From JAWKJY01 sp041393535 (GTDB lineage Bacteria > Actinomycetota > Thermoleophilia > Gaiellales > Gaiellaceae), in the NCBI GenBank assembly GCA_041393535.1, contig JAWKJY010000018.1, positions 1 through 44,841 on the forward strand: a stretch of DNA of 44,841 nucleotides, given 5' to 3'. The position numbers and the translations under genes were made by a program. Positions within the stretch are counted from its first letter, which is position 1, and every line of letters begins with the position of its first letter. The notes beneath the pieces are model-generated. The model was given only the letters and a program-made list of their open reading frames with translations, was not told the DNA's origin and did no database searches. Below, piece by piece: positions 1 through 8,760 of this stretch.

Positions 1-1308
1 CTAGCCCGAGAGGGCGGCGAGCACCTCCGTCGCGGCGAGCACCGTCCGCTCGACGTCCCGCTCGACGTGCGCGGTCGAGAGGGCGAACGTCCCGCGCGGG
101 GCGACGGACACGCCGCGGTTCGCGAGGCCGAGGTGGAACGCGGCCGCGGCCGTCGGGTCGATGCGCGCGGGCACGTCGCCGTCGCGCGGCGGCTCGTCGG
201 TGAAGTGCAGGTTCGCCAGGGAGCCGACCTGCGTCACCTGCGCCCGCGCGCCCGTCTCGCGGATCGCATCCCGCAGCCCCTTGCCGAGCGCGGCGCCGAG
301 CCGGTCGAGGTACGCGTAGGCGTCCGCGTCGAGCAGCTCGAGCGTCGCGAGGCCGGCGGCGACGGTGACCGGGTTTCCGTTGAACGTGCCGGAGTGGAGG
401 AAGGCGCGGGCCGCGCCCGGCGCCATCTGGTCCATCGGGGCCGCCTTGCCGCCCAGCGCGCCGACGGGGAAGCCGCCGCCGATCGTCTTGCCGAACGCGG
501 TCAGGTCGGGGTCGAGCCCGAGCAGCCCCTGGGCGCCGGCCGGCCCGAGCCGGAACGTGACGACCTCGTCGAGCACGAAGAGGGCGCCCGCCGCGCGGGC
601 CGCGCGCTGGGCCCCGAGCAGGTAGTCCCGGTCGCCGGGGACGATCCCGGCGGAGCCGAGCACGGGCTCGAGGATCACCGCTGCGACGTCGTCGCCGACC
701 TCGGCCAGCAGGGCCTCGAGCGCGGGCAGGTCGTTGTACGGGACGAGCCGCACCGGGGTCGTCTCCGGCACGCCGGGGGGGAAGACGCCCTCGCGAAGGT
801 TCAGATCGAGGTCGGGGTACGTCCCGTGGTAGCCGCCGGCCGCCTTGACGACGATCGGGCGCCCCGTGTGGGCGCGGGCGACGCGGACGGCCAGCATCGT
901 CGCCTCCGTGCCCGAGTTCACGAAGCGCACCCGCTCGACGCTCGGGACGCGGCGGACGAGCTCCTCGGCGAGCTCGAGCTGCCCCGGCACCGGGGCCGCG
1001 ACCGCGGTGCCGCGCGCCACGGCCGCCTGGGCGGCCTCGACGACGCGCGGGTGCCCGTGGCCGACGACCATGGTCGTGTAGTTGAGGAGGAAGTCGGTCG
1101 CCCGGTTGCCGTCGATGTCGATCAGCTCGACCCCGTGCATCCGCTCGACGACCGCCGGGTACGGCCAGTGGAACGTCACCGCGCGCGTGTCGGCGCCCGG
1201 GAGCACCTTCAGGGCGCGCTCGTAGCGCTCGCGCGAGCGTGGCGTGCGCCGCTCGAACTCCGCCTGCTCGCGCTCCAGCACCCGCGCTGCGCTGCCCTGC
1301 GTGCCCAT
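1..1308 (-). CDS. Class III aminotransferase (glutamate-1-semialdehyde aminomutase-like)
   Basis: A PLP-dependent fold-type I enzyme of 435 residues that is complete in the window (its TAG stop is at 1-3). The cofactor-phosphate motif NSGTEA is at residues 131-136, the PLP-ring Asp is in DEVV at 247-250, and the Schiff-base lysine is K274 in AFGKTIGGGFPVGALGG. The length and the TIGGG-FPVGA motif match the glutamate-1-semialdehyde 2,1-aminomutase branch. No other haem gene is nearby and many relatives act on other amino substrates, so I do not call hemL. The ATG at 1308 is supported by GAGGAG six bases upstream. It stands alone behind a 531-bp noncoding region. Confidence 0.85.
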   Translation of the reverse strand: MGTQGSAARVLEREQAEFERRTPRSRERYERALKVLPGADTRAVTFHWPYPAVVERMHGVELIDIDGNRATDFLLNYTTMVVGHGHPRVVEAAQAAVARGTAVAAPVPGQLELAEELVRRVPSVERVRFVNSGTEATMLAVRVARAHTGRPIVVKAAGGYHGTYPDLDLNLREGVFPPGVPETTPVRLVPYNDLPALEALLAEVGDDVAAVILEPVLGSAGIVPGDRDYLLGAQRAARAAGALFVLDEVVTFRLGPAGAQGLLGLDPDLTAFGKTIGGGFPVGALGGKAAPMDQMAPGAARAFLHSGTFNGNPVTVAAGLATLELLDADAYAYLDRLGAALGKGLRDAIRETGARAQVTQVGSLANLHFTDEPPRDGDVPARIDPTAAAAFHLGLANRGVSVAPRGTFALSTAHVERDVERTVLAATEVLAALSG

Positions 1309-1602
1309 CGTCTGCTCCTCGCTCGCTCGTACCGGCTGGCGCGCACCGTACCACCGGCCTCGCGCGGCCTGGCCTCGCCTGCCTGGCCCTAGGCCCGGAC
1401 GGCTGGCGGCGCGGCCAGCACGAGGGCCGCGCAGGCCCCCGCCGCTCGGCGCGGACGCTGCGCGGCCCTGTCACGCGATCGCGACGCAAGACGCACGGGC
1501 CGTGACGATCGCGCAACGCGTCCGTGCCGATTCGCCGGTCGCCCTCGCGCCCGCGTCTACCAGGTGGGATAGTGGGACCCCACCCAGGGCGGGGGCCCGC
1601 TC

Positions 1603-1620
1603 GACGAGACCTGTCTCGTC
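1603..1620. promoter_or_regulatory. Perfect palindrome, possible operator
   Basis: GACGAGAC and GTCTCGTC form a perfect 8-bp inverted repeat around a 2-bp centre. It lies in the upstream region of the aminotransferase. Its size and symmetry suit a dimeric regulator, but I recognise no known consensus and no regulator gene is adjacent. Confidence 0.3.
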
Positions 1621-1787
1621 CGGACGCGGCGCGATGTGGCGGTCCGGGCTCCGGGGTCGCGAGCCCGCGCGACGGGCCCGCGCGACGAACCCGCGCCGCG
1701 AATCGCAGCGCTCTCGCTCGACAGGCCCGCCCGGACGGGCCCGAGGCGATTCGACGCGCCGTCCTCAGGATCTCGCCCCCTGAACGC

Positions 1788-1814
1788 CGCAGCCCCGGCG
1801 TGGCCGGGGCTGCG
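1788..1814 (-). terminator. Hairpin terminator after korB
   Basis: CGCAGCCCCGG (1788-1798) and CCGGGGCTGCG (1804-1814) pair perfectly over 11 bp around a 5-nt loop, 26 bases beyond the korB stop. No U-tract follows, as is usual for actinobacterial terminators. Confidence 0.6.
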
Positions 1815-1839
1815 GACGAGCTCGTGGGGAGGAGACGAC

Positions 1840-2853
1840 TCAGGCGACGGTCCAGGTGTCCCCGCCGTAGAGGAGCTTCTCGAGGTCGCCCGGGCCCAGC
1901 TTGTTGGTCGCCTCCTGCAGCTGGCGCTCCATCGCGTCGCCGTAGACGTCGCGCTGCACCGACCGGAACACGCCGATCGGCGTCGGCCCGGTCGGCCGGT
2001 CGGCCAGACGCGCGAGCGCGAAGGCGAGGCTCGGGTCGCGGCGCTCGGCGTCGTGGACGAGGATCGCGTCCTCGCCGACCGCGGCGACGTCGACGATCTC
2101 CAGCGTGCCGTCGGGACGCTGCACCACACCGCGCGCCCCGTCGGGCCCGAAGCGGATCGGCTTGCCGTGCTCGAGCCGGATCTGGTTCAGAACCTTGGTC
2201 TCCTTGTCCGTCAGCGCGTCGAACGCGCCGTCGTTGAAGACGGGGCAGTTCTGGTAGATCTCGACGAGCGCGGCGCCCGGGTGAGCGGCGGCGGCGCGCA
2301 GCGTCGCGGTCAGGTGCGCTCGGTCGACGTCGATCGAGCGGGCCACGAAGCTCGCCTCCGCTCCGATCGCCAGCGCGATCGGGTTGAACGGCTGATCGAG
2401 CGCGCCGAACGGCGTCGACTTCGTCACCTTGCCGACCTCGCTCGTCGGCGAGGCCTGCCCCTTCGTCAGCCCGTAGATCTGGTTGTTGAAGAGCAGGATC
2501 TTCACCGGCACGTTGCGACGCAGCGCGTGGATCAGGTGGTTGCCGCCGATCGAGAGCGCGTCGCCGTCGCCGGTGACGACCCAGACCATCAGGTCGGGCC
2601 GCGCCACGGCGACGCCGGTCGCGATCGTCGGCGCACGGCCGTGGACGGTGTGCAGGCCGTACGTGTCGACGTAGTACGCGAAGCGCCCCGAGCAGCCGAT
2701 CCCGGCGACCCACACCATGTCGTGCGGCGGGATGCCCAGCTCCGGCAGGAAGCTCTGCACCGAGGCGAGGATCGCGTAGTCGCCGCAGCCCGGGCACCAG
2801 CGCGGGTCGCTCCCCGGGTCGAAGTCCTTCTTCGTCAGCTCGACGGTGGCCAT
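1840..2853 (-). CDS. korB: 2-oxoacid:ferredoxin oxidoreductase, beta subunit
   Basis: The TPP-binding subunit of a 2-oxoglutarate/2-oxoacid:ferredoxin oxidoreductase, which makes acyl-CoA, CO2 and reduced ferredoxin. It has 337 residues. The N-terminal CPGCGDYA (Cys20, Cys23) and Cys54 in GIGCSG are cluster-ligand positions of KorB-type subunits. GDGDALSIGGNHL, from residue 95, is the TPP/Mg2+ motif. The length fits the actinobacterial two-subunit enzymes. The ATG at 2853 shares its A with the korA stop (TGATG) and follows GGAGG, so it is translationally coupled to korA. A hairpin terminator follows. Confidence 0.93.
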   Translation of the reverse strand: MATVELTKKDFDPGSDPRWCPGCGDYAILASVQSFLPELGIPPHDMVWVAGIGCSGRFAYYVDTYGLHTVHGRAPTIATGVAVARPDLMVWVVTGDGDALSIGGNHLIHALRRNVPVKILLFNNQIYGLTKGQASPTSEVGKVTKSTPFGALDQPFNPIALAIGAEASFVARSIDVDRAHLTATLRAAAAHPGAALVEIYQNCPVFNDGAFDALTDKETKVLNQIRLEHGKPIRFGPDGARGVVQRPDGTLEIVDVAAVGEDAILVHDAERRDPSLAFALARLADRPTGPTPIGVFRSVQRDVYGDAMERQLQEATNKLGPGDLEKLLYGGDTWTVA

Positions 2854-4681
2854 CAGATCCTCCTCTCGATCTCGAGCTCGAGTTCGGCCGCGTGGATCGG
2901 CTGGCCCTCCATCTTCGAGTAGCACTCGATGTCGACGAGGTACCGGGCACGCAGGAGCATCGTCAGCTGCCCCGTGTTCATCTCGGGCAGGAGCACCCGC
3001 GAGTAGCTCCGGAGCACGTCGCCCGTGTTCGCCGGGAGCGGGTTCAGGTGCGTGAAGTGCGCGAACGCGACCCTGCCGCCGCGCTCGCGGACGCGACGCG
3101 CGGCCGCCTTGATCGCGCCGTAGGTCGAGCCCCAGCCGACGACGAGGAGGTCGGCCCCGTCGGGGTCGTCGACCGCCAGCGGCGGGATCGAGTCGGCGAT
3201 CCTCTCGACCTTCGCCGCACGGAGCTCCGTCATCCGCGCGTGGTTCTTGCCGTCGTAGGCGATCGCGCCGGTGACGTCCCACTTCTCGAGGCCACCCAGG
3301 CGGTGCTGGAGGCCCGGCGTGCCGGGGATCGCCCACGGGCGGACGAAGCGGTCGTCGCGCAGGTACGGCATGAAGCCGTCGTCGTGGTTCGGCCCGGTCG
3401 CGAACTGCGGGTCGATCGCGGGCAGCTCGTCCACCTTCGGCAGCAGCCAGGGCTCCGAGGAGTTCGCGAGGAACGTGTCCGAGAGCAGGTAGACCGGCGT
3501 CCGGTGCTCGATCGCGATGCGCGCGGCCTCGAGCGCGGCCTCGAAGCAGTGCGCGGGCGAGTACGGCGCGATCACCGGAACCGGCGACTCGCCGTGCCGG
3601 CCGAACATCGCGGCGAGCAGGTCGGTCTGCTCGGTCTTCGTCGGCATGCCGGTCGACGGGCCTGCGCGCATCACGTCCACCACGATCAGCGGCAGCTCGT
3701 ACATGGCGGCCAGGCCGATCGTCTCCGACTTGAGGTCGATGCCGGGGCCGCTCGTGCCCGTGACGCCGAGGTGCCCGCGAACGACGCGCCGAGCGCCATG
3801 CCGACCGCCGCGATCTCGTCCTTCGGACTGGAACGTCCGCACGCCGAAGTTCTTGTGCTTCGACAGCTCGCAGTAGAGCTCGGAGGCGGGCGTGATCGGC
3901 AGTTGCGGTAGAACAGCGGCAGAGCTGCGCACGCTCGCCGCGATGAGGCCCCACGCGAGCGCGGTCGCACCGTTCGTGTTCCGGTAGGTGCCGGGCGCGG
4001 CGGGGGCGGGCTTGACCTCGACCTGACGGCGAAGACTTCGTCGTCTCGCCGAAGTTGTAGCCCGCGTTGAACGCGGCGAGGTTCGCCTCCATGATCTCGG
4101 AGCGCCCGAGAAGCGCTTCTCGATCCAGCGCGTCGTCACGTCGACCGGGCGGCTGTACATCCAGGAGGGAGACCCAGCGCGAAGAAGTTCTTCGCACGCG
4201 TCGCCTCGCGATTGGTGACGCCGTCGATCCCCTCGGTCGCCTTCAGCGTCAGCGACTCCATGGGAACCGGGAAGACCTGGTAGCCCGCGAGGCTGTCGTC
4301 CTCGAGCGGGTTCGCCGGATAGCCGGCCTTCTCGAGGTTGCGCGCCGTGAACTCGTCCTGGTTGACGAGGACCGTGCCGCCCTTCTCGAGCAGCCCGAGG
4401 TTCGTCTTCAGCGCGGCGGGGTTCATCGCGACGAGGACGTTCGGCTGGTCGCCGGGGGTGAGGATGTCGCGCGAGGCGAAGTGGATCTGGAATGCGGAGA
4501 CGCCGTGGAGCGTGCCCCGCGGTGCGCGGATCTCGGCCGGGAAGTCCGGCAGCGTCGCGAGGTCGTTGCCGAGCACCGCGGTCGCGCTGGTGAAGCGATC
4601 GCCCGCGACCTGCATCCCGTCGCCGGAGTCGCCGGCGAAGCGCACGACGACGCGCTCGCGCTGCTCGATGGTCTTCGTCAA
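2853..4681 (-). pseudogene. korA: 2-oxoacid:ferredoxin oxidoreductase alpha subunit, multiply frameshifted as read
   Basis: A fused gamma/alpha subunit of the KorAB enzyme, nominally about 609 residues. It starts at TTG 4681 behind GGAGGAG and reads RVVVRFAGDSGDGMQVAGDRF, the gamma-domain start. Later parts carry PITPASELYCELSKHKNFGV and VTGTSGPG, the TPP-pyrimidine domain. The reading frame changes at least eight times between about 3774 and 4168: near 3774, 3822, 3901, 3924, 4027, 4041, 4105 and 4168, each by one base and often in a G/C run. Protein similarity resumes immediately after each change, so sequence error is more likely than decay. The 3' 900 bp is intact and meets korB at TGATG. 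Confidence 0.85.
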
Positions 4682-4746
4682 GGGATGCTCTCCTCCCGAG
4701 CGGAATGCGACAGGGGCGGCCCGACGGAAGCGGCCGCATCGGACGA

Positions 4747-4752
4747 ATTGTA
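4747..4752 (-). promoter_or_regulatory. Putative -10 box for korA-korB
   Basis: TACAAT on the minus strand lies about 65 bases before the TTG start of korA, leaving a leader that contains GGAGGAG. No good -35 hexamer is visible 17 bases upstream. Confidence 0.4.
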
Positions 4753-4834
4753 TGCAAGCACGGCGTCCGTGTCCGGCCGGTCGGGACGTGTCCACACGCG
4801 CCCGAGGAGGCAGCCGCGGGTGAGGGCGGCGAGC

Positions 4835-4857
4835 GGCGGCGGACGGCGCCCGCCGCC
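4835..4857 (-). terminator. Possible hairpin terminator after the small helical protein
   Basis: GGCGGCGG (4835-4842) and CCGCCGCC (4850-4857) form an 8-bp GC stem with a 7-nt loop, 18 bases past the stop at 4875. There is no U-tract, and GC-rich repeats like this arise easily by chance. Confidence 0.35.
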
Positions 4858-4874
4858 CGCCGCGCACGAGGGCG

Positions 4875-5186
4875 CTAGGCCGACGGCGTACCCGACGCGG
4901 CGGGCTGCTCCTCGTCGGCGGGGTCGGGCGCGTTCAGCGCGTCGATCTCGTCCTTGATCTCCTTCACGCGCTGCACGCCCGCGCTCAGGTCGGAGTGGTT
5001 CAACGCGCCGCTCGCGTACAGCTCGACGACCTTCTTGCCCAGGTCCTCGTGCACGTTGCCCAGCTCGCGCTTGAGCTGCAGCTCCTTGGCCTCGTCCTTG
5101 GCCTTCTCGTAGCCCTCCTGGGCGACGTCCTTGGCCTTCTCGAACGCCTGCTCCGCGCCGGACTTCACCTTGTCCAGGAACCCCAT
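4875..5186 (-). CDS. Small charged helical protein (unknown function)
   Basis: 103 residues starting MGFLDKVKSGAEQAFEKAK, at an ATG (5186) that has AGGAGG a few bases upstream. The first two-thirds is a Lys/Glu/Ala-rich amphipathic helix with heptad-like spacing. A segment LGKKVVELYASGAL then resembles the helical N-terminal part of bacterial zinc-ribbon proteins, but no CxxC ribbon follows. The C-terminus is an acidic, Pro/Ala-rich tail. There is no signal peptide and no membrane segment. It sits alone between korA and a divergent gene. I do not recognise a named family. Confidence 0.75.
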   Translation of the reverse strand: MGFLDKVKSGAEQAFEKAKDVAQEGYEKAKDEAKELQLKRELGNVHEDLGKKVVELYASGALNHSDLSAGVQRVKEIKDEIDALNAPDPADEEQPAASGTPSA

Positions 5187-5580
5187 CGGTCCTCCTTCGC
5201 GTGGTGCGACGGCGCCTCGGACGCGGTCGCGGCGAGACGCGCAGCGTGATCGAGGCAATCGTAGCCAAGGCCCCGGCCTGCACCCTCCCCCGCAGGGGCG
5301 ACCACGGGTCGCGCGGTCGAGGGTCCTCGGCAAGGGGCGGAATCCGATCCAGCATGGCGAGCGACTCGTCGGGCAGCCGATGCCCGCGCCGTCCATCCCC
5401 GCGCCCGACATGTCCGCGGCGCACCGTCCCCACGTCTCGCGCGGCCGGCTCCCACGCGGCCCCGGGCAGGCGACCGCCGGCGGGGTGCGAGCGGTAGCGT
5501 TGGCACTCCCCACGAGCCGTCGACGACCTCCACGGCGAGGCCTGGCCAGCGACGGGCGGCACCCGATCGAAAGGACCGTC
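5187..5580. other. 394-bp divergent intergenic region
   Basis: This separates the minus-strand small protein gene from the plus-strand PEP-domain gene. TACGAT (minus, 5258-5263) and TAGCGT (plus, 5495-5500) are possible -10 boxes, both without a clear -35. I find no RNA gene and no supported ORF. Confidence 0.5.
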
Positions 5581-7284
5581 ATGACTCTCGACACGACCGG
5601 CCAGGCACCCCCGGCGCCGTCGCCGCTGCCGATCCCGCCCGACTTCCCCTTCGCGTGGGAGCGCCCCGGCGACGAGCTGCTCCTCTGGGAGCGCGAGGCG
5701 ATGCACATGGCGCTGCAGGCGACCGCGATGGACGCGTTCTTCCAGCGCCAGGCGCTCGCGGGCGCGGGCCGCGCCTTCGCCGGCTACGACCTGCCGATCC
5801 GGATGCGGCTCGCCACCTTCCACGGCTGGGCCTACCAGTCCGTCTCCCCCGTCTCGCACGACCCGGCGGAGCTGGGCCGACTGGGCGCCTCTGCCGAACA
5901 GAAGCTGGGCGCGCTCGTCGGGCACGTGATGGAGCGCTGGACGGAGGACTGGCTGCCGCGGGTCGACGCCGCCGTGGCCGAGGTCGACGCGCTCGACGTC
6001 GACGGCGGGACGGACGAGGAGCTGGCCGAGCGGCTCGAGCTGACCGTCGCGCGCTTCGCCGACATCTGGGAGGTGCACTTCCAGCTCGTCGTGCCGATGC
6101 TGCTCGGCATCAGCCTGTTCGACGACATGTACCGGGAGGTCCTCGGCGGCGAGGTCTTCGAGCCGTTCAGGCTCCTCCAGGGGCTCGAGAGCATGTCGGT
6201 CACGTGCGACCTGCGGATCGCCGAGCTGGCCCGCGCGGCCCGCGGCGCCGACGACGTTCGCGCCGTGCTGGAGCAGCGCCTCGGCGCCGACGCGACACGG
6301 ACCGCGCTCGCCTCCTCGCCGGCCGGGCGAGCGTTCCTGGAGCAGCTCGACGCGTTCCTCGCCGAGTTCGGCCGGCGGGCCGACGCCTTCACCTACGTCA
6401 GCCTGCCGAGCTGGCGCGAGGACCCCTCGCTCGTGCTCGGGACGATCGCGGATCACCTCGCCCAGCGCGATCGAGACCTCGCAGGCGAGCACCGCGCGCT
6501 GGCCGAGGAGCGCGACCGGAGCCTCGCGGACGTGCGGGAGCGCCTGGCGTCGTTCCCGCCCGAGGTCCAGGGACGCTTCGAGGGGCTGCTGCAGGCCGCG
6601 ACCGAGGGCTGCATGCTCCAGGAGGACCACAACTTCTGGCTCGACTGCCGCTCGATCGACGCGACGCGCCGGGTCGTGCTCGGCGTCGGGCGGCGGCTCG
6701 CCGGGAACGGCGCGCTCGCTGCGGCCGACGACGTCTTCCACCTCGAGCCGCACGAGGCCGCCGGGGCGCTGCGCGGCGACGACCCGGCGCGCATCCGGTC
6801 GCTCGTCGCCGAGCGGCGCGACGACCTGGCGCGCTTCGCCGACCGTCCGTGCCCGCCCGTCCTCGGCGCGCTGCCGCCCGGGCCGCCGCCGGACGACCCG
6901 ATCGCGCGCACGATCATGAAGATGTTCGGCGGCCCACCGCGGGAGGCGGAGGCGCCTGGCGAGCTCGCCGGCCGCGCCGGCTCCCCGGGGACGGTGCGAG
7001 GGACGGCTCGCGTGATCCGCTCGCTCGCGGACGCCCACCGGCTGGCGCACGGCGAGATCCTCGTCGCCGCGATGACCTCGCCGCCCTGGACGCCGCTGTT
7101 CGGCATCGCTGCGGCGGTCGTCACCGACACCGGCGGCATCCTGAGCCACTGCGCGGTCGTGGCGCGCGAGTACGGCATTCCCGCCGTCGTCGGGACGAGG
7201 GCGGCGACCGCGTCGATCCGTGACGGCCAGATGGTCGAGGTGGACGGCGACGAGGGGGTCGTGCGCATACTCCCGGACGCGTGA
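5581..7284 (+). CDS. PEP-utilising swivelling-domain protein lacking ATP-grasp
   Basis: 567 residues from an ATG with AAGGA upstream. The last 106 residues (462-567) are a phosphohistidine swivelling domain of the PEP-synthase/PPDK type. GSPGTVRGTARV opens it, and TDTGGILSHCAVVARE carries the phospho-acceptor His523, followed by YGIPAVVG. The preceding ~450 residues are largely helical and begin with a WERPGDELLLWERE segment like that of rifampicin-phosphotransferase-type proteins. No ATP-grasp domain is present, so by itself it should not generate the phosphohistidine. The stop overlaps the exporter start (GTGA), so the two are probably one operon. The substrate is unknown. Confidence 0.75.
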   Translation: MTLDTTGQAPPAPSPLPIPPDFPFAWERPGDELLLWEREAMHMALQATAMDAFFQRQALAGAGRAFAGYDLPIRMRLATFHGWAYQSVSPVSHDPAELGRLGASAEQKLGALVGHVMERWTEDWLPRVDAAVAEVDALDVDGGTDEELAERLELTVARFADIWEVHFQLVVPMLLGISLFDDMYREVLGGEVFEPFRLLQGLESMSVTCDLRIAELARAARGADDVRAVLEQRLGADATRTALASSPAGRAFLEQLDAFLAEFGRRADAFTYVSLPSWREDPSLVLGTIADHLAQRDRDLAGEHRALAEERDRSLADVRERLASFPPEVQGRFEGLLQAATEGCMLQEDHNFWLDCRSIDATRRVVLGVGRRLAGNGALAAADDVFHLEPHEAAGALRGDDPARIRSLVAERRDDLARFADRPCPPVLGALPPGPPPDDPIARTIMKMFGGPPREAEAPGELAGRAGSPGTVRGTARVIRSLADAHRLAHGEILVAAMTSPPWTPLFGIAAAVVTDTGGILSHCAVVAREYGIPAVVGTRAATASIRDGQMVEVDGDEGVVRILPDA

Positions 7285-8696
7285 CGTCCGAACCCGAACC
7301 CCCGGGGGGTGGCGAGCGGGCGATCCTCTGGACCGTCGCGCTCGCCACCGTCCTCGCGCCCCTCAACTCCACGATCATCGCGGTCGCCCTGCCGGCCATC
7401 CGCGACGACCTGGAGGTGTCCGTCGCGCGCGCCAGCTGGCTGGTGACCGCCTACCTGATCAGCGTGGCGGCGCTGCAGCCGGTCGCCGGCAAGCTCGGCG
7501 ACCGGCTCGGCCGACGGCAGCTGCTGCTCGGCGGCCTGCTGGCCTCGGGCGCGTGCTCGCTCGGGGCGGCCCTGGCACCGTCGTTCGACGTCCTGCTCGC
7601 GTTCCGGATCGGGCAGGCCGTCGCTGGCGCGTTCGTCGTTCCGAACGGGATCGCGCTGATCCGCGAGACGCTGCCGGCGGCGCGGCGAGGACGCGGCTTC
7701 GGCATGATCGGCGGCGCCGCATCCCTCGCGGCGGCAGTCGGCCCACCGCTCGGCGGCGCGCTGACCGATGCCGCGGGCTGGCGCTCCACGTTCTACCTCT
7801 CCTTGCCGATCGTGGCCGTGTCGCTGCTCCTCGCGGCGCGCGCGATCCCGGCCAGGGCCGGCGCTCGACGCACGGCGGACGCGCCGCTCGACGTGCGGGG
7901 CATCGCCGCCCTCCTGGCCTCGATGGGGTTGCTGGGAACGACGATCGGGCTCGCGGAGCACGGGGACGGGCCCGCGGCCATCGGCAGCGGAGTCGGAGCC
8001 GCGCTCCTGTTCGGCGCGTTCCTGCGGATCGAGCTGGCACAGACCGACCCGGTGCTCCCGCTCGGCGTCTTCCGCCGCCGCGCGTTCTCGTCCGCCGCCG
8101 GAGCGATCGCGCTCTCGAACCTCGCGATGTACGTGACGCTGCTCACCGTGCCGCTCGTCCTGGCCGTCCGTCCCGGCCACGCCGACTGGGAGACGGGTGT
8201 GGTGCTGATGGCGCTCTCCGGCCCGTCCGCCCTCCTCGCCCCCGTCGGGGGGCGCCTGGCGGATCGGTTCGGGCGCCGGCTCGCGCCGCTCGTGGGCCTG
8301 TCCGCGATGACGCTCGGGCTGGTCCCGCTCGCGATCGACCCCGACCTGGGGCCGGGGGCCCTCGCGGCGTGCCTCGCGATCGCCGGGGCCGGGCCCGGCC
8401 TGGCCGGCGCGGGGCTCCAGGCGGCCGCCGTCGAGGCGGTGCACGAGTCCGAGGTCGGCGCCGCCGCCGGCCTGTCCTCGACGAGCCGATACGTCGGCAG
8501 CATCGTCGGCTCGATCGCCCTCGCCACCCTTCTGGTGGAGGAGGCCGACCGCATCCAGGGCGATCGAGCCGTGCTCGTGATCGTGGTCGTCGGCGCCGCC
8601 CTCTCCGCGCTGTGCACGCTCGGGCTGCCGGGGCTCCCTCGCGCCGGCCTCGGTGGCTCGCCGGCCCCCGCACGGCCGGGATCCCGGGCCGGCTGA
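7281..8696 (+). CDS. MFS drug/proton antiporter, DHA2 (EmrB/QacA) type
   Basis: 471 residues and strongly hydrophobic, with the pattern of a 14-helix exporter. MFS motif A is GKLGDRLGRRQLLL in the loop after helix 2, and its second-half echo is GGRLADRFGRRLAPL. The N-terminus LATVLAPLNSTIIAVALPAI is the typical DHA2 first helix. The GTG start at 7281 overlaps the stop of the PEP-domain gene, so the exporter is probably co-translated with it. The cargo cannot be told from the sequence. It converges with dprA downstream. Confidence 0.88.
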   Translation: MTSEPEPPGGGERAILWTVALATVLAPLNSTIIAVALPAIRDDLEVSVARASWLVTAYLISVAALQPVAGKLGDRLGRRQLLLGGLLASGACSLGAALAPSFDVLLAFRIGQAVAGAFVVPNGIALIRETLPAARRGRGFGMIGGAASLAAAVGPPLGGALTDAAGWRSTFYLSLPIVAVSLLLAARAIPARAGARRTADAPLDVRGIAALLASMGLLGTTIGLAEHGDGPAAIGSGVGAALLFGAFLRIELAQTDPVLPLGVFRRRAFSSAAGAIALSNLAMYVTLLTVPLVLAVRPGHADWETGVVLMALSGPSALLAPVGGRLADRFGRRLAPLVGLSAMTLGLVPLAIDPDLGPGALAACLAIAGAGPGLAGAGLQAAAVEAVHESEVGAAAGLSSTSRYVGSIVGSIALATLLVEEADRIQGDRAVLVIVVVGAALSALCTLGLPGLPRAGLGGSPAPARPGSRAG

Positions 8697-8760
8697 GCGC
8701 TCGACCGCAGGATGGGGCGCCGGTGCGAGGCCGACGCCGTCCGCCGGCACTCCGTCGGCG

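Larger units (their letters stand above)
1309..1839. other. 531-bp noncoding region upstream of the aminotransferase
   Basis: I see no convincing gene here. Reading frames in this stretch lack family-like sequence and overlap one another. It contains a strong hairpin just after korB (1788-1814), an 18-bp palindrome (1603-1620), a run of TGGG/CCCA words at 1563-1587, and copies of the CGTGACG/GTCACG word near 1470 and 1501 that also recur in other noncoding regions of this window. Confidence 0.6.

Noticed and set aside
1555..1590. TGGG repeats resembling MraZ boxes, or a G-quadruplex
   Set aside because: The TGGG words are spaced by 4 bases, not the spacing MraZ uses, and no dcw genes are nearby. 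The G-runs need long loops. Probably composition.
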